Of a stretch of 64,000 bases of DNA, positions 13,131 to 22,575 are shown piece by piece; position 1 is the stretch's first letter, and every line of letters starts with the position of its first letter. The notes beneath the pieces are model-generated. The model made no database searches. It saw only the letters and a list, made by a program, of their open reading frames with translations, and was not told where the DNA came from. A program made the position numbers and the translations under genes. This stretch comes from Prorocentrum cordatum (taxonomy: Eukaryota; Sar; Dinophyceae; Prorocentrales; Prorocentraceae). The stretch covers positions 45,001-109,000 of the forward strand of contig CAUYUJ010010380.1 of the NCBI GenBank assembly GCA_963575745.1, read 5' to 3'.

Positions 13131-13151
13131 CCTTTGCCATTTTGGCTTAAG
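13131..13151 (+). other. DinoSL-like sequence (relict spliced leader)
   Basis: This 21-nt site matches the conserved dinoflagellate spliced leader (22 nt, of which 21 are compared) at 18 of 21 positions. The core GCCATTTTGGCT (13136-13147) and the terminal AAG are identical; mismatches are at leader positions 3, 5 and 18 counted from the first C. Genomic spliced leaders upstream of coding sequence are known in dinoflagellates as marks of reverse-transcribed mRNAs. Here it directly precedes a Ser/Thr-rich reading frame. Confidence 0.6.
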
Positions 13152-13485
13152 GAGCACCGGTACAACAAGCAGCGCCATTGTGACAAGCACGACTCTGACC
13201 ACGAGCACCGCTCGAAGGACCGCCAGTTCCACTCAGCAGCAACAGCACAACGCTGGAATTGTGCGGAAGACCGCCGTCAAAACATCATGGATGTTGCGGA
13301 TGTTCATCCGAGGATTCGTGATGCTATGTCTTGTGCAGCCGTGTGCCAAAAACGGCCGCCACGCATGCGCCAACCCAATCGACATATTTTCAGTCGGATG
13401 GTACCACAGCATGACAGAGCGAGGGGTTCACATTCCCTTATATTTTGAATGTTCAAGACCACGCCAGATGAGAGAGCGATCTTGA
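13152..13485 (+). pseudogene. Ser/Thr-rich protein, N-terminal part (retroposed gene copy)
   Basis: Directly after the DinoSL-like site the frame reads STGTTSSAIVTSTTLTTST and then Gln/Ser-rich sequence. A hydrophobic stretch (MLRMFIRGFVMLCLV, about 13288-13335) and a Cys-containing segment (CAKNGRHAC) follow. Such Thr/Ser linkers are typical of dinoflagellate secreted or surface proteins. The frame stops at 13485 and the next convincing segment is in another frame, so the gene is broken or contains an intron. I do not recognise the family. The start is unclear: no Met lies between the leader-like site and the Thr-rich run. Confidence 0.4.
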
Positions 13486-13528
13486 CTTCTCAGAGACGGG
13501 TGGCTCCAGCCCAAATCAGTATCGGTCC

Positions 13529-14068
13529 GTGCTTCAATGCCAGGCTGATCAGTGCTTGTGGCAACATTCTAGTACGATCGCAACTTTCACAAACTGGCAG
13601 CCTGGACAAGATTCGCGCGACCAGCTGCACTCGGGTATTGGTTATTGGGGCAATGGTGTGTGGGACAACTGCCCAAGCAGTTGGGGAGTCACGTACCGAG
13701 CTGCGTGCCAGAACATGGCAATGATCCTGGCACTGGAGATCACAAGCCTCAGCTGTGAGTATATGTACAACGGTGATGTGTGGGCACACGTTGCGGAATA
13801 CACAGATTTGTCACGCAACAAGTTGGTGGCCCCTTTCTTCGATACCAATGCTATTGGCATAAGGGTCGAGATGAACGGACAAAGTCACGATTTTCTTTTC
13901 GAGAATTCGGACTTGTGCAAGTCTCTACACACGCTTGTCACGGGGATTACTGTGAAGCGATCCCCGTGTTCAAGCACCAGCGTCCGCAAACCTTTCGCCT
14001 ACGCAACGGTTCAGACGTTGATCCCGCACTCGAACTTGTGGGGCATGGTGCCCAGTGGCTCACAATAG
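13529..14068 (+). pseudogene. unidentified Cys/Trp-containing domain of the same gene
   Basis: This 179-residue open segment has balanced composition unlike the GC shadows around it. It contains TFTNWQPGQDSRDQLH, GYWGNGVWDNCPSSWG and several cysteines spaced as in an extracellular domain. It sits between two Ser/Thr-rich segments on the same strand and is taken as the middle of one gene. No family was recognised. It ends at a stop at 14068; the next Ser/Thr-rich frame starts about 140 bp later. Confidence 0.35.
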
Positions 14069-14211
14069 CCACTGTGACGCAGTGGCATTAAGAAGCTAAG
14101 TTTCAACGGTGCGTTCATCTAGCGTTTCGCATCAGATTTAGTGATGATGCAACGTGTTGTTGCTGCCCTGGCCCAGCTGACGGAATTGTAATATACTCCA
14201 TTTCGAGCGGG

Positions 14212-14820
14212 GTGCACGTTTGTTCGGGTAACCAAATGTTCAACGCTTCCAAGAAACATACGGTCAGGCAGGCATCAATTCCGGTACCAATGCTGGCGCC
14301 AACCACAAGCACCCAGACGGCCACCATTGCCTCCCAGACAGCTACAAAAGCCACCAAGTCGGGCACGAGCTCCGCCACACCGATCAGCAGCACCACCACG
14401 ACGATCACCAGGGCGGCCACGAGGACCACCGAGACAGGCACGAGCTCTGCCACGAGCTTCGCCACGTCAAGCACTACAGCCACCACCGAGAGTGTGCTAA
14501 CCGCAATGAATGTGCTGGTGAGTCCAGTGTTGGTGGTGGAGTCCGAGGAGGGCTTTTCTGCAGGGGACGCCGTCGTGATCACTGGTAGCGGCAATTCGGA
14601 GACACGTGACATCAGGAAATCTGGATTCATTGTGCCCATCGCATCATTGGACTACGACGGATACCCAGCGGGCTCCAGTAGCATCAAGATAGGCGGTAGT
14701 TGTTCGAGCAATGCGCTATCCTTAGAGGAGCATCAAGAGTCCGATGGATTGGTTGCAGTCCTCGCTAGTGTCGCGATCGTCCTCCTCGATGCGTCTTGCT
14801 GGGCTTGGGCTGCCCGGTGA
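14212..14820 (+). pseudogene. Thr/Ser-rich stalk, repeat motif and membrane segment of the same gene
   Basis: About 90 residues of Thr/Ser/Ala stalk are followed by EGFSAGDAVVITGSGNSETR, IVPIASLDYDGYPAG and SSIKIGG, a pattern I recall from repeat domains of dinoflagellate surface proteins (F-x-x-GD-x-V-x-I-G-x-G ... Y-x-H/Y-x-AG). Near the end lies a hydrophobic stretch, LVAVLASVAIVLLDASCWAW (about 14750-14812), suitable as a membrane anchor. A likely cytoplasmic tail continues in another frame (14820-15055, DAQIEISVPELDAKIDEHS). The protein would be a mucin-like surface protein. Frame changes mark it as decayed. Function unknown. Confidence 0.4.
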
Positions 14821-15055
14821 AGCGCGGCTGCCCCGGCCGTGGCAGGGGCCCAGCGCGCGACCGCCGCATGCGCGACGCGCAGATTGAGATCAGCGTGCCG
14901 GAGCTGGACGCGAAGATTGATGAGCACTCGCCAGACCAGAAGGCTGAGTTGTTGGAGACCATGAACTTCTGCTTTATCCCAGTGGAATCATTCATGAAAC
15001 TGCCCCGCACACAAGCCCATCCCCGCCACCAAGTGTTGAGGGACGTTGGCTGTTG
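14821..15055 (+). pseudogene. possible cytoplasmic tail of the same gene
   Basis: In frame 3 (open to a stop at 15054-15056) a charged, helix-prone sequence reads RMRDAQIEISVPELDAKIDE and then SPDQKAELLETMNFCFIPVE. It follows the membrane segment of the previous entry directly and has the composition of real coding sequence. A one- or two-base shift near 14820 would join the two. No domain recognised. Confidence 0.35.
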
Positions 15056-15309
15056 ATGAACGGACCATTTCCCTGGAAGATGTGTTGGCTGGGCGGCTTG
15101 TTGCTGACGCATCAGCAGCGACCGACCGCTAACAAGAGCCAGAGATTTTCGATCTGGAGTGCAAACAATTGTGCGAGCTGCAGGACATTATATAGACAGG
15201 AGCCCGTCGATCGAGTGTTCCCCCCTGCCCCAGGATGAGTTTCTTGCTATCACTCCGACACCTCCGGGCATCCTCCCCCTTGCAGTTCGCACCTTCCTCC
15301 CCCTCCTCT

Positions 15310-15432
15310 TCCTCGGATTCACTCACTCACACTCAGACTCATTCAACACACTCAGATTCACTCAAAATCAGACCCACTCACCTTCATATTCACTCAGAGT
15401 CACTCACACTCAGACTCACTCATATTCAGACT
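15310..15432 (+). repeat. degenerate ACTCACACTCAGACTC minisatellite
   Basis: Short imperfect units built from ACTCA and CAGACTC. The same motif recurs at 17206-17440. Bases 15056-15309 before it hold nothing recognised. Confidence 0.8.
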
Positions 15433-15454
15433 TATTGGCGAGCAGATTGAGAAC

Positions 15455-16450
15455 ATGTCTCAGGCGGGGCGCTGACATCAGCATTCCCACGGAGGAGCCG
15501 CCAGGGGGTAACACACTCGCACGTTCGCGCCCAGAGTGTGGGGATGTCTCATGCGACGTGCTCGTTTGGCTGCCTAATTTCCTTTGCTGTCAGAGCAGAT
15601 GGTGATGATTTCTCAGGCGAGGCGCTGGCTTCAGCACTCCCAAGGGGGAGCCGCCAGGGGGTAGGACACTCGCCCGTTCGCGCCCAGATTGAGGGGGTGT
15701 CTCAGGCGTTTTGCTTGCTTAGTGTGCCCAACATGATTTGCCTTCAGAGCACGTGGTGAGGATGTCTCAGGCGCGGCGCTGGCTTCAGCAATCCCAGGGG
15801 GAGCCGCCAGGGTGTTCTCACGAGCCCATTCGCGTTCAGATTGTGGGGACGTCTCAGGCGGTTGGCCTGCGTGGGTGCCCAAAATCTTCTGCTATCAGTC
15901 TAGACTGTGAGAATGTTCCAGGCGAGGCGCTGGATTCATCACCCCCCAGGGGGAACCGCCATAATGTTTTCACGGCCATGTTTGGGCTCAGATGTTGGGG
16001 ATGTTTCAACCAGTTTGTTTGCCTGGGTGCCAAACATCATTCGTTTTCAGAGCAGGTTGTGCGGATATCTCGTGCGACACTTTGGGCTCCCAAGCGGGAT
16101 CTGGCAGGGTATTTTCACGGGCCCATCCGCGCTCAGATTGTGGGGATGCCTCGAGCGGTTTGCGCGTTCTGGTGCCCAATACCCTTTGCGTTCACAGCAG
16201 ATTGTGCAGGTGTCTCGAGCGAGTTGCTGGCATCAGCACCCCAAGAGGGGAGTCGCCAAAAGGTACTTCACGGGCCCATTCGCGGCTAGGTTGTGGGGTT
16301 GTCTCAGGCGGTTTGCTAATTTGGTGGCCCAGGCCTCTTGAGCGCCCCATGGCCACTGCGATATCACAATCGTAGCATGTGGGCACCTCAGGGAGGAGCC
16401 GCCAGAGAGGGGGTGACACATGCCAGGGAGGAGGATGGGATCGACTCGGC
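15455..16450 (+). repeat. ~152-bp minisatellite, seven units
   Basis: A unit marked by GAGCCGCCAGGG recurs at 15495, 15648, 15801, 15953, about 16098, 16250 and 16395, a period of 145-153 bp. Each unit also has a TCTCAGGCG core and a GCGCTCAGATTGTGGGG-like block. Divergence between units is substantial. Open frames crossing it are not taken as genes. Confidence 0.9.
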
Positions 16451-17205
16451 AGGAGGAAGCGTCAAGCTCCGCAGCGCAGCGTGTAGGGGACCACATGTGT
16501 TGAGTTGTAAGTTTAAAATCAAGATTTGCAGTACTTCTATCTCGCCCTTCCTGGCGGCCAAGAAAGCACCGCGGCCCCAACCATCCACTCTGGCCAGGGG
16601 CCGAACATGTAAGCCCCTCCAAATCAGCAGCGAAGCTTCCTCCCAGCCCCTCAGAAACATCCCCCCTCAATCCTTGCCCCCTACCACCCCGCACTACTAT
16701 GGCGAATGCCCGCACCATGCATCGCGCGACCAGGGTCCGGTCCCCTGGAGGGAAGGGGGCACAGAGGGGGTGCGCGAGGGTGAGGCAGAGTGGGCATCGA
16801 CGTCGATGCAACATACAACTCAAATTTGCAATTGGATGCCAGCGATGACAAGCAGCAACCTGAACCTGAGCGCTACAGGTTTTTCCCAGGACAGGTGGAG
16901 GAGGCTGGCAAAGAAGGTTTTGGTGATCGCTGCGGAATGAGGGCGGAGGGAAAGGAGGGGAGAGCGGAATCGCCGTCGCTTCGCTTACAAGTTTCCATCC
17001 GCCTGACCACGACAGAGGAGGAGGGAGGAAGGAGGAGGAGGAGGGAGGAGGAAGAGGAAGGACGAGGACGCAGGTGGAAGGGGAATAATGGTCGCCAGGG
17101 AGGGCGGCTTCGGACGGAGGAGGACGCAGAAGGAGAAGGAAGGAACTGTCTCTTCGCCGCCTTCTCTCCGCTGTCCTCCCGCCTGCTCCCTCTAAGGTCA
17201 CGCAT
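16451..17205. other. unassigned sequence, purine-rich
   Basis: Contains a GGAGGA-rich stretch at 17015-17130 whose reverse complement gives a long open frame. No motif supports a gene on either strand. Confidence 0.4.
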
Positions 17206-17440
17206 GTTCAGACTCACTCACACTCATACCTCATGCTCACGCTCAGACTTCCACCTATTAAAAAACCCAGCCAAACTGCGACCACTCGCTCTCAGAGACA
17301 CTTACGCTAAGCTTAGTCATGCTCAGACTCACGCGCACAGACTCATTCGCACTAAGACTCGCTCATACTCAAAATCGCTCGCAGTCGGACCCACCCGCAC
17401 TCAGAATCTCACACTCAGCCCACTCATTCCCACACTCTCT
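17206..17440 (+). repeat. degenerate CTCAGACTCAC minisatellite
   Basis: Second occurrence of the ACTCAG-type repeat described at 15310, more diverged and interrupted at 17250-17310. Confidence 0.75.
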
Positions 17441-18690
17441 CGTACCAGACACTCGCAGCGGAAAGTGCCAGGAAACGAGATGCACGCAGTATGGAGATCT
17501 CCGCGTCGAGAAGTTATGGATCGATTGGGCATGTGCGCTTCAATGGCATGGCGGCGGGTGGACCATGGCGGATGATGTGGAGTTCGGGCTGATCTTGGAG
17601 AACATGTTGCCCTTCATCTGCCTCGCATGCACGGTTATTGTCAATGTTCTTTGCGAGCGTGTCCACAACCAACGGTTTTGGCGGTGCTTGGAGTGTTGGA
17701 TCGCCAACAAGATGGTAATGGTGAACGGGCTAGTGCCAGCTACCGTGGAGAGGCTCCAGGTAAAAAAAACGGCGGCACTGACTCGACAAATTCTTCAAGT
17801 TGCACCGTCTACGTGCTAGACAGTTGGCACTATGCAGATGCGCAGGAGGCTATTCACATCCTGGCGCAACAGGACATCCTGGTCAAAACGCAATGGACAT
17901 TGCTATCAACTTGAATGTAGTCGGCCCCCTGGACAACATGATTTGCAGCCGCCACAACTTGACAGTTGAACATGTCATGTCGCTCGCGCATGTTAGTTTT
18001 CCTCATATCCCGTCTTCCTTTGTACCTCCTTCATGACCTGTCTGCGTCCTGTCCATTCCTGCCCAGCGCAGCTAATATTGTACAAACGGCTATTGCGCCT
18101 GCTGATCACGGCAGGAGGAAGGAGGGGGAAGGGCAGAAGGAGTCCCGGGGGATCTGGGACACAGGGAGCGGGCAATCCAACAGCTCTCGGCGCGGGAGGG
18201 TGCCTGCCTGGATACAGAGAGGAGCGAATCTTACAGTCCTTGGCGTGGGAGGACGCCTGCCTTGCCTTGGTTCTGCAGGCCCTTGGCGCGGGAGGGTGCT
18301 TGCCGGTCCACCTCTTTGCTCTGCAATTTCTGTTGCTTCGGCGCACCTCAGCGCGCCTGCCCGGCGTGGCGAATCGCGCGCCCACTGACGCCATTAGGCA
18401 CCGCAGCCATGAAAACAAGTATGCATAGGTGCTGTCTTGCAGCCTTGCCCGCCCTGCTTCGCAGCGACCGCGGCGACGCACTCGGCTCGGCTGTAGGCGA
18501 TCTGGTTATGGTTTCGGCTTGCGCGAGCGGGCAGTTGGACGGTTTGGCCCGCGGCAGAAGGAAGCAGGCGAGGGGGGCAAGGAACGAACATTGGATTGTG
18601 TGCATTTTGTTTTTTTCAATCGGATCTGGGCTACATGCTGCCAAAGTCGGCCCTTAGATGATTTCTAGATGGCCCGAACGTGGTCCGAAA
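17441..18690. other. unassigned sequence with a weak membrane-like frame
   Basis: A frame around 17562-17770 encodes MADDVEFGLILENMLPFICL and then ACTVIVNVLC, a plausible membrane helix, but with no family resemblance or splice context I trust. The rest shows short GGCGCGGGAGG-type repeats at 18190-18300 and no gene. Confidence 0.3.
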
Positions 18691-18930
18691 TATTCCACGA
18701 AGGCCCCCAGACTGCTCCACGAGAACCCCAGAAGGCCCTTGCGGTCTCCAAGGCGGCCCCCAGAGGGCCAAGTGAGAGCCCCGAGGGGACTCCCAGCTGG
18801 CTCAAATCAGACAACGACCTCGAGAACGGTTTAGGTTCTTGCGCGGTGCTGCGGGTCCCATGTTTTGGTCGAAGATGCCTCAACGAGGGGCTCCAAGATG
18901 GCATCCTAGCTCTTCTGCGCCTCATTCTCA
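18691..18930 (+). repeat. dispersed repeat, copy 2
   Basis: Shares CCAAGGCGGCCCC, AGAGGGCCA, GCCCCGAG and GAAGATG blocks in the same order with 12885-13040. Length and ends are uncertain. The following 18935-19140 is a C/T-rich tract. Confidence 0.5.
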
Positions 18931-19333
18931 TTCCTTCCCTCTTCGCTTCTCTCTCCTACGTCGACCCTCCTGTTTCCTTCCTTTTTGCTTCTCCCTCCCG
19001 CATCCGTCATTCCCATTCCTGTTTTCCTCCTCCCTTTGCATTCCCTCAACTTCACTCTTCCTTTGTTTCTCCTTCCTCATGTCTCTTCGCTTCTCCCTCC
19101 TCCCTCTTCCATCTTTCCTCCCTCCTCCCTCCAGTGTGCAAAAGGCCCTCTGGCACTAGTGACATCCAGCCCAGGCTCGCCAGTGTTTCTCATTGGGTTC
19201 ACCGTGTTTGCGTTCTCAGAGTTCCCTGGGCGCATCGGGCGCGCATGTGTTATTGCAGTATGCTGAGTTGTGTTGCACTGGCTTGTGTTGAATGTGCAGT
19301 GGCTTGTGTGTGTGTCACATTGCACGTCTTTGC

Positions 19334-19596
19334 ACTTTAAGGGTAGCTCTTTGGGAGATGTTATATAGAATCGGGAGTATAGCTCGCGCGCCGTTGCTTT
19401 TGGCTCAAGGCACGCGCTCCCTATTTGCCCGGACACTGCTTGTGTTCGCTATGCGCTGGCAAGATCATTACATCGATCTTGTCTTATCTTTTCCGTCCAT
19501 TCCTCTTGCTGAACAGCCTCAGTACGATACCGGACGCTAGTTGCCATCCGATCCCCATGGAATCGGATGCTATTTGACTTACCATAGTCACTTTCG
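19334..19596 (+). repeat. 5' LTR of Copia element
   Basis: It matches 34803-35065 at 249 of 263 positions with no gap. The left edge is where similarity between the two copies ends (ACTTTAAGGG); the right edge is CACTTTCG. It contains a TTATATAG box at 19361-19368 and a DinoSL-like site at 19391-19409. Edges are set by identity and may be off by a few bases. Confidence 0.93.
19391..19409 (+). promoter_or_regulatory. DinoSL-like sequence inside the 5' LTR
   Basis: CCGTTGCTTTTGGCTCAAG matches the spliced leader with one substitution and a 2-nt deletion; the last 12 bases (TTTTGGCTCAAG) are identical. It lies about 25 bp after the TATA-like box. It could be a fossil of a trans-spliced transcript copied into the LTR, or chance. 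The 3' LTR has the same site. Confidence 0.5.
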
Positions 19597-19599
19597 ACT

Positions 19600-19611
19600 T
19601 GGTAGCGGAGC
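19600..19611 (+). other. primer-binding site (initiator Met tRNA type)
   Basis: TGGTAGCGGAGC begins three bases after the 5' LTR. Its TGGTAGC start is complementary to a tRNA 3' end ...GCTACCA, and the whole differs by few bases from initiator-Met binding sites of other Copia elements. The position directly inside the LTR supports the LTR edge. Confidence 0.7.
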
Positions 19612-19741
19612 TGGCCGCACTCTCGTGTGGTCAGCTCTTGCTCTTCTTATCCTCGCGCTACACTGCGCGATCTTCGTGACCAACTACCACCCTGCGCCAC
19701 CACTCCCAGTACATTTACGAGGATTTATTCAAGAGCAATAA

Positions 19742-21115
19742 GCAACACGAGAGGTACGACGTCTAGACAACAACATTGGTACCATATACTCTTCATCACT
19801 GCGTTACTACCAACCGCTCGGCAACGAGCCAAAAGCGCAGTACTTGACGCAGAGGCGGGGAGACCCGCGAGATAAAGCGCCTCGAAGACTTGACAAGGCG
19901 CTACCCCAGCGCGGCAACGCGCCTAATAACCACCCATATCTTCACAGCCTTGGGCTGGTTATATTCGCCATCATATGGCTCGCGCTGGGGGCAGCAATCG
20001 GACACATGCGTCGTGGAGAGAACAGCACCGATGGGCAAACACATGGCCCATACTGGGACCCTCAAGGCAACGTACCTTTCCGCGAGTACGTTTATGAGGT
20101 CAACGCGTGGGTCAACGTCACAGGTGGACGTATGACGCCACAGGCCCAAGCGGCCGCCGTACAACGCGGCCTGGGTGGCCTAGCGAGGACACTCGCCATG
20201 AGGGTACCACCTGATATTATAAACTATGGTGCTGACATTGATGGGGTCCACACCGACCCAGTGACCTACATCATGTTCCTCCTAAGCATGAAGTTCGAGC
20301 GCCTGGAAGATGAGCGCCAGCTCACTTCCGGCACACAGCTCATCGACTTTCATGTGCCTCGCGGAGAACGAATCGACGTCACCCTCGCCCGATTCGAAAT
20401 GGCCCGACTTGAGGCACAGTCGGTGGGATTTGACCTTCCCAACTTCCAACTACTAACTACGATCCTATTCCGCGCCTTAGGCGTCGGCAACCAGCGAGCC
20501 ATGCAACTCTCACAGCCACTCAATCACCAAATGCCCCGAACACAACAACAGTATGATGAGCTGCTGGAGAGGATGCGTTCGATAGGTCACCTATCAGAAC
20601 GGTCTCCTGGCAATATAGGATCAGTGTTTGGAAGGGGAAGGGGATCTGGTAGTGGGAATTTCTACACTACCTTAATCACTGAAGCCCAGCCTGGAAAAGG
20701 GCCCTCAAGCATATGGGCTGACGATCCTGGAGAATCCACTGCTCTACTAGCAGGGGATCGATCACAACCAAGCTGGGCAACCAGCCCTCCTTCCAGAGAA
20801 CCTCAACCACACCGTTCCATATGGGGTGAATCAAACCCCCTAACCGACGGTGTATCCACCTACCTGGGGGACGACGATTTCGACTCCGGTACCGACACCG
20901 ATATTGTATCATCAGACGGTGTTGAAGCGTTAGATTGGTCAGATATTATGGATATGGAAAGTGATCATCAGCGTGCTGAACACTTGTTTTGGTTATTACG
21001 ACAGGCAAAACGGAGGTGGAGGAGGTTCGCACGAAAACCAGTGCGTCGTGTTAGGACGAGGACACGGAGGAGCTTCAAAGGAGAAGGTAAAGGAAACGGG
21101 GTCGTCGTAGGTTGA
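19742..21115 (+). CDS. Copia gag, N-terminal and capsid-like part
   Basis: The frame is open from 19742 (after TAA at 19739-19741) to TGA at 21113-21115. The first ATG is at 20006, but coding-like sequence with three hairpin copies lies upstream, so translation may begin earlier or a start was lost. Visible features are a hydrophobic stretch (LGLVIFAIIWLALGAAIG, about 19949-20002), a helical mid-region (20080-20600) with FLLSMKFERLEDERQLTSG, characteristic of Copia gag proteins that bind element RNA and form particles, an acidic Ser/Asp region (20850-20960) and a basic C-terminus rich in Arg and Lys. The zinc knuckle that should follow is in the next frame, so a one-base change near 21100 probably split a single gag. 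Confidence 0.7.
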   Translation, partial: ATREVRRLDNNIGTIYSSSLRYYQPLGNEPKAQYLTQRRGDPRDKAPRRLDKALPQRGNAPNNHPYLHSLGLVIFAIIWLALGAAIGHMRRGENSTDGQTHGPYWDPQGNVPFREYVYEVNAWVNVTGGRMTPQAQAAAVQRGLGGLARTLAMRVPPDIINYGADIDGVHTDPVTYIMFLLSMKFERLEDERQLTSGTQLIDFHVPRGERIDVTLARFEMARLEAQSVGFDLPNFQLLTTILFRALGVGNQRAMQLSQPLNHQMPRTQQQYDELLERMRSIGHLSERSPGNIGSVFGRGRGSGSGNFYTTLITEAQPGKGPSSIWADDPGESTALLAGDRSQPSWATSPPSREPQPHRSIWGESNPLTDGVSTYLGDDDFDSGTDTDIVSSDGVEALDWSDIMDMESDHQRAEHLFWLLRQAKRRWRRFARKPVRRVRTRTRRSFKGEGKGNGVVVG

Positions 21116-22575
21116 ATGGGCGAGGCATCGCGGCCTTCCTCCAGAAGCTCTCAGATGATCAGTATGATGAGATATTCTTCGGGGGAAAAGGCCGCGGCAA
21201 AGGCCGTAGGGATACCTCAGGCAAAGGCAAAGGTAGGCGGGGAAACCCGCGAGGTAGAGGCGGCCAGATCCTAAAGTGCCATGAGTGTGATAGTACCGAC
21301 CATCATGTGAGAGATTGTCCAGCAAAGGGAAATGGAAAGGGCAGATCGACCGAAGTCCATTTTGGCTCAAGTGAACCATTCATTGAATATCTGAGCCTCC
21401 AGGATGCTGACGCCGTGGAACAGATATTTTACACTTGGGTTAGCTGCATGGGCAACGTCGACGAGCTCGAGGCGTATGGCCATGGACTGTACGCGTACTA
21501 CCTCGAGTACCTCCGCAGGTTCGTTGTCGACAACAACGAGCTCACTCCCGTGGATCACGGAACGCTGGGAAATCAGCATTTATCTTTCTTCGACTGGATG
21601 TTCGGGAACCCAGGCAACATCATGGCCTACGAGAGCAGTGACGAGGACGTCACTGTAGAGGCCTCGCCTTCAGAGGTTGATCGCAACCTCCAACCTCCAC
21701 CCGACCTCATGCCTGGAAGCAGGCCTACCTACCCTCGAAACCACGCTGAACTAATAGAAATGGAGTCTCAAGCGTTCGTTGCGGGCGTACCAGGGGGCCC
21801 ATTTATACCCCCTGGTTCGCTTGCTCCAGGCGAGTACGGACCACGCGCACTACTGCAAACCCTCATTAGGATGCACGAGATATTAACCATCGCATATCCC
21901 GAGAGTCAAGAAAGCATCGAAGCTGGTAACATGATGGTGCAGGACACTGACGCCTGCGACGACTCGGAGTTAGTGCTGGCAGTCTTGACTCTTATTGATA
22001 GCGTGCACCCTGAGGACGTGCAGAGGCATGTGTGGTACTCCAGAGGGAGATGGCGCCAGGCCCTTGAAAGGGCCATCACCATGCGCGGCCAGGCTCTTCC
22101 TCCGCCAGGATGGGGTCTCCAGGCGGCGGGACTATGGCCCAACCATACGGCCGTGCGTAATATCGCCGGGCAGCCTGTGCTCGGCAACGAGCCTGAGCCG
22201 ACAACCGTACCACCTACGCCGGGACAGCCAAGCGATGCTCAGACGCCGGCTACGCAGGGAAACCTGCCCGTCCCGGCTGCGCCGATGGCCGTCATCGTTG
22301 GCAATCCTACATCAGAAGATGAAGAGGGCGATGGTTGCGGGCTGTGCGAGGACTTAACCACAATCCTCATGATGGAGGTCACTGGTGAGGTAGAGGTGGA
22401 CTTCGATCCCGACGAGCCTGACGCACCACCACCATCGGCACAAGCGCCAATTTCGCCGGGCTCCAGCCAGCAGGGAAACCTGCTTCTGGTTAGACGATCC
22501 GCCTGGGATCGCGCAGGAGCCTCCGCAGGAGCCCCGGCCGGCTCCCGCTCAGGCTGCGTCAGCAGCCTCTTCTGA
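21112..22575 (+). CDS. Copia gag, nucleocapsid part with zinc knuckle
   Basis: This frame overlaps the end of the previous one and begins without ATG in a Gly/Arg/Lys-rich stretch (GGKGRGKGRRDTSGKGKGRR), then CHECDSTDHHVRDC, a CX2CX4HX4C zinc knuckle at 21277-21318. Zinc knuckles of gag nucleocapsids bind the element's RNA. The following 400 residues are acidic and Pro-rich without a recognised domain and contain hairpin copies at 21564, 22179, 22254 and 22470. A DinoSL-like run lies at 21350-21371. The frame closes at 22575 and coding continues in another frame. Confidence 0.75.
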   Translation: MNGRGIAAFLQKLSDDQYDEIFFGGKGRGKGRRDTSGKGKGRRGNPRGRGGQILKCHECDSTDHHVRDCPAKGNGKGRSTEVHFGSSEPFIEYLSLQDADAVEQIFYTWVSCMGNVDELEAYGHGLYAYYLEYLRRFVVDNNELTPVDHGTLGNQHLSFFDWMFGNPGNIMAYESSDEDVTVEASPSEVDRNLQPPPDLMPGSRPTYPRNHAELIEMESQAFVAGVPGGPFIPPGSLAPGEYGPRALLQTLIRMHEILTIAYPESQESIEAGNMMVQDTDACDDSELVLAVLTLIDSVHPEDVQRHVWYSRGRWRQALERAITMRGQALPPPGWGLQAAGLWPNHTAVRNIAGQPVLGNEPEPTTVPPTPGQPSDAQTPATQGNLPVPAAPMAVIVGNPTSEDEEGDGCGLCEDLTTILMMEVTGEVEVDFDPDEPDAPPPSAQAPISPGSSQQGNLLLVRRSAWDRAGASAGAPAGSRSGCVSSLF

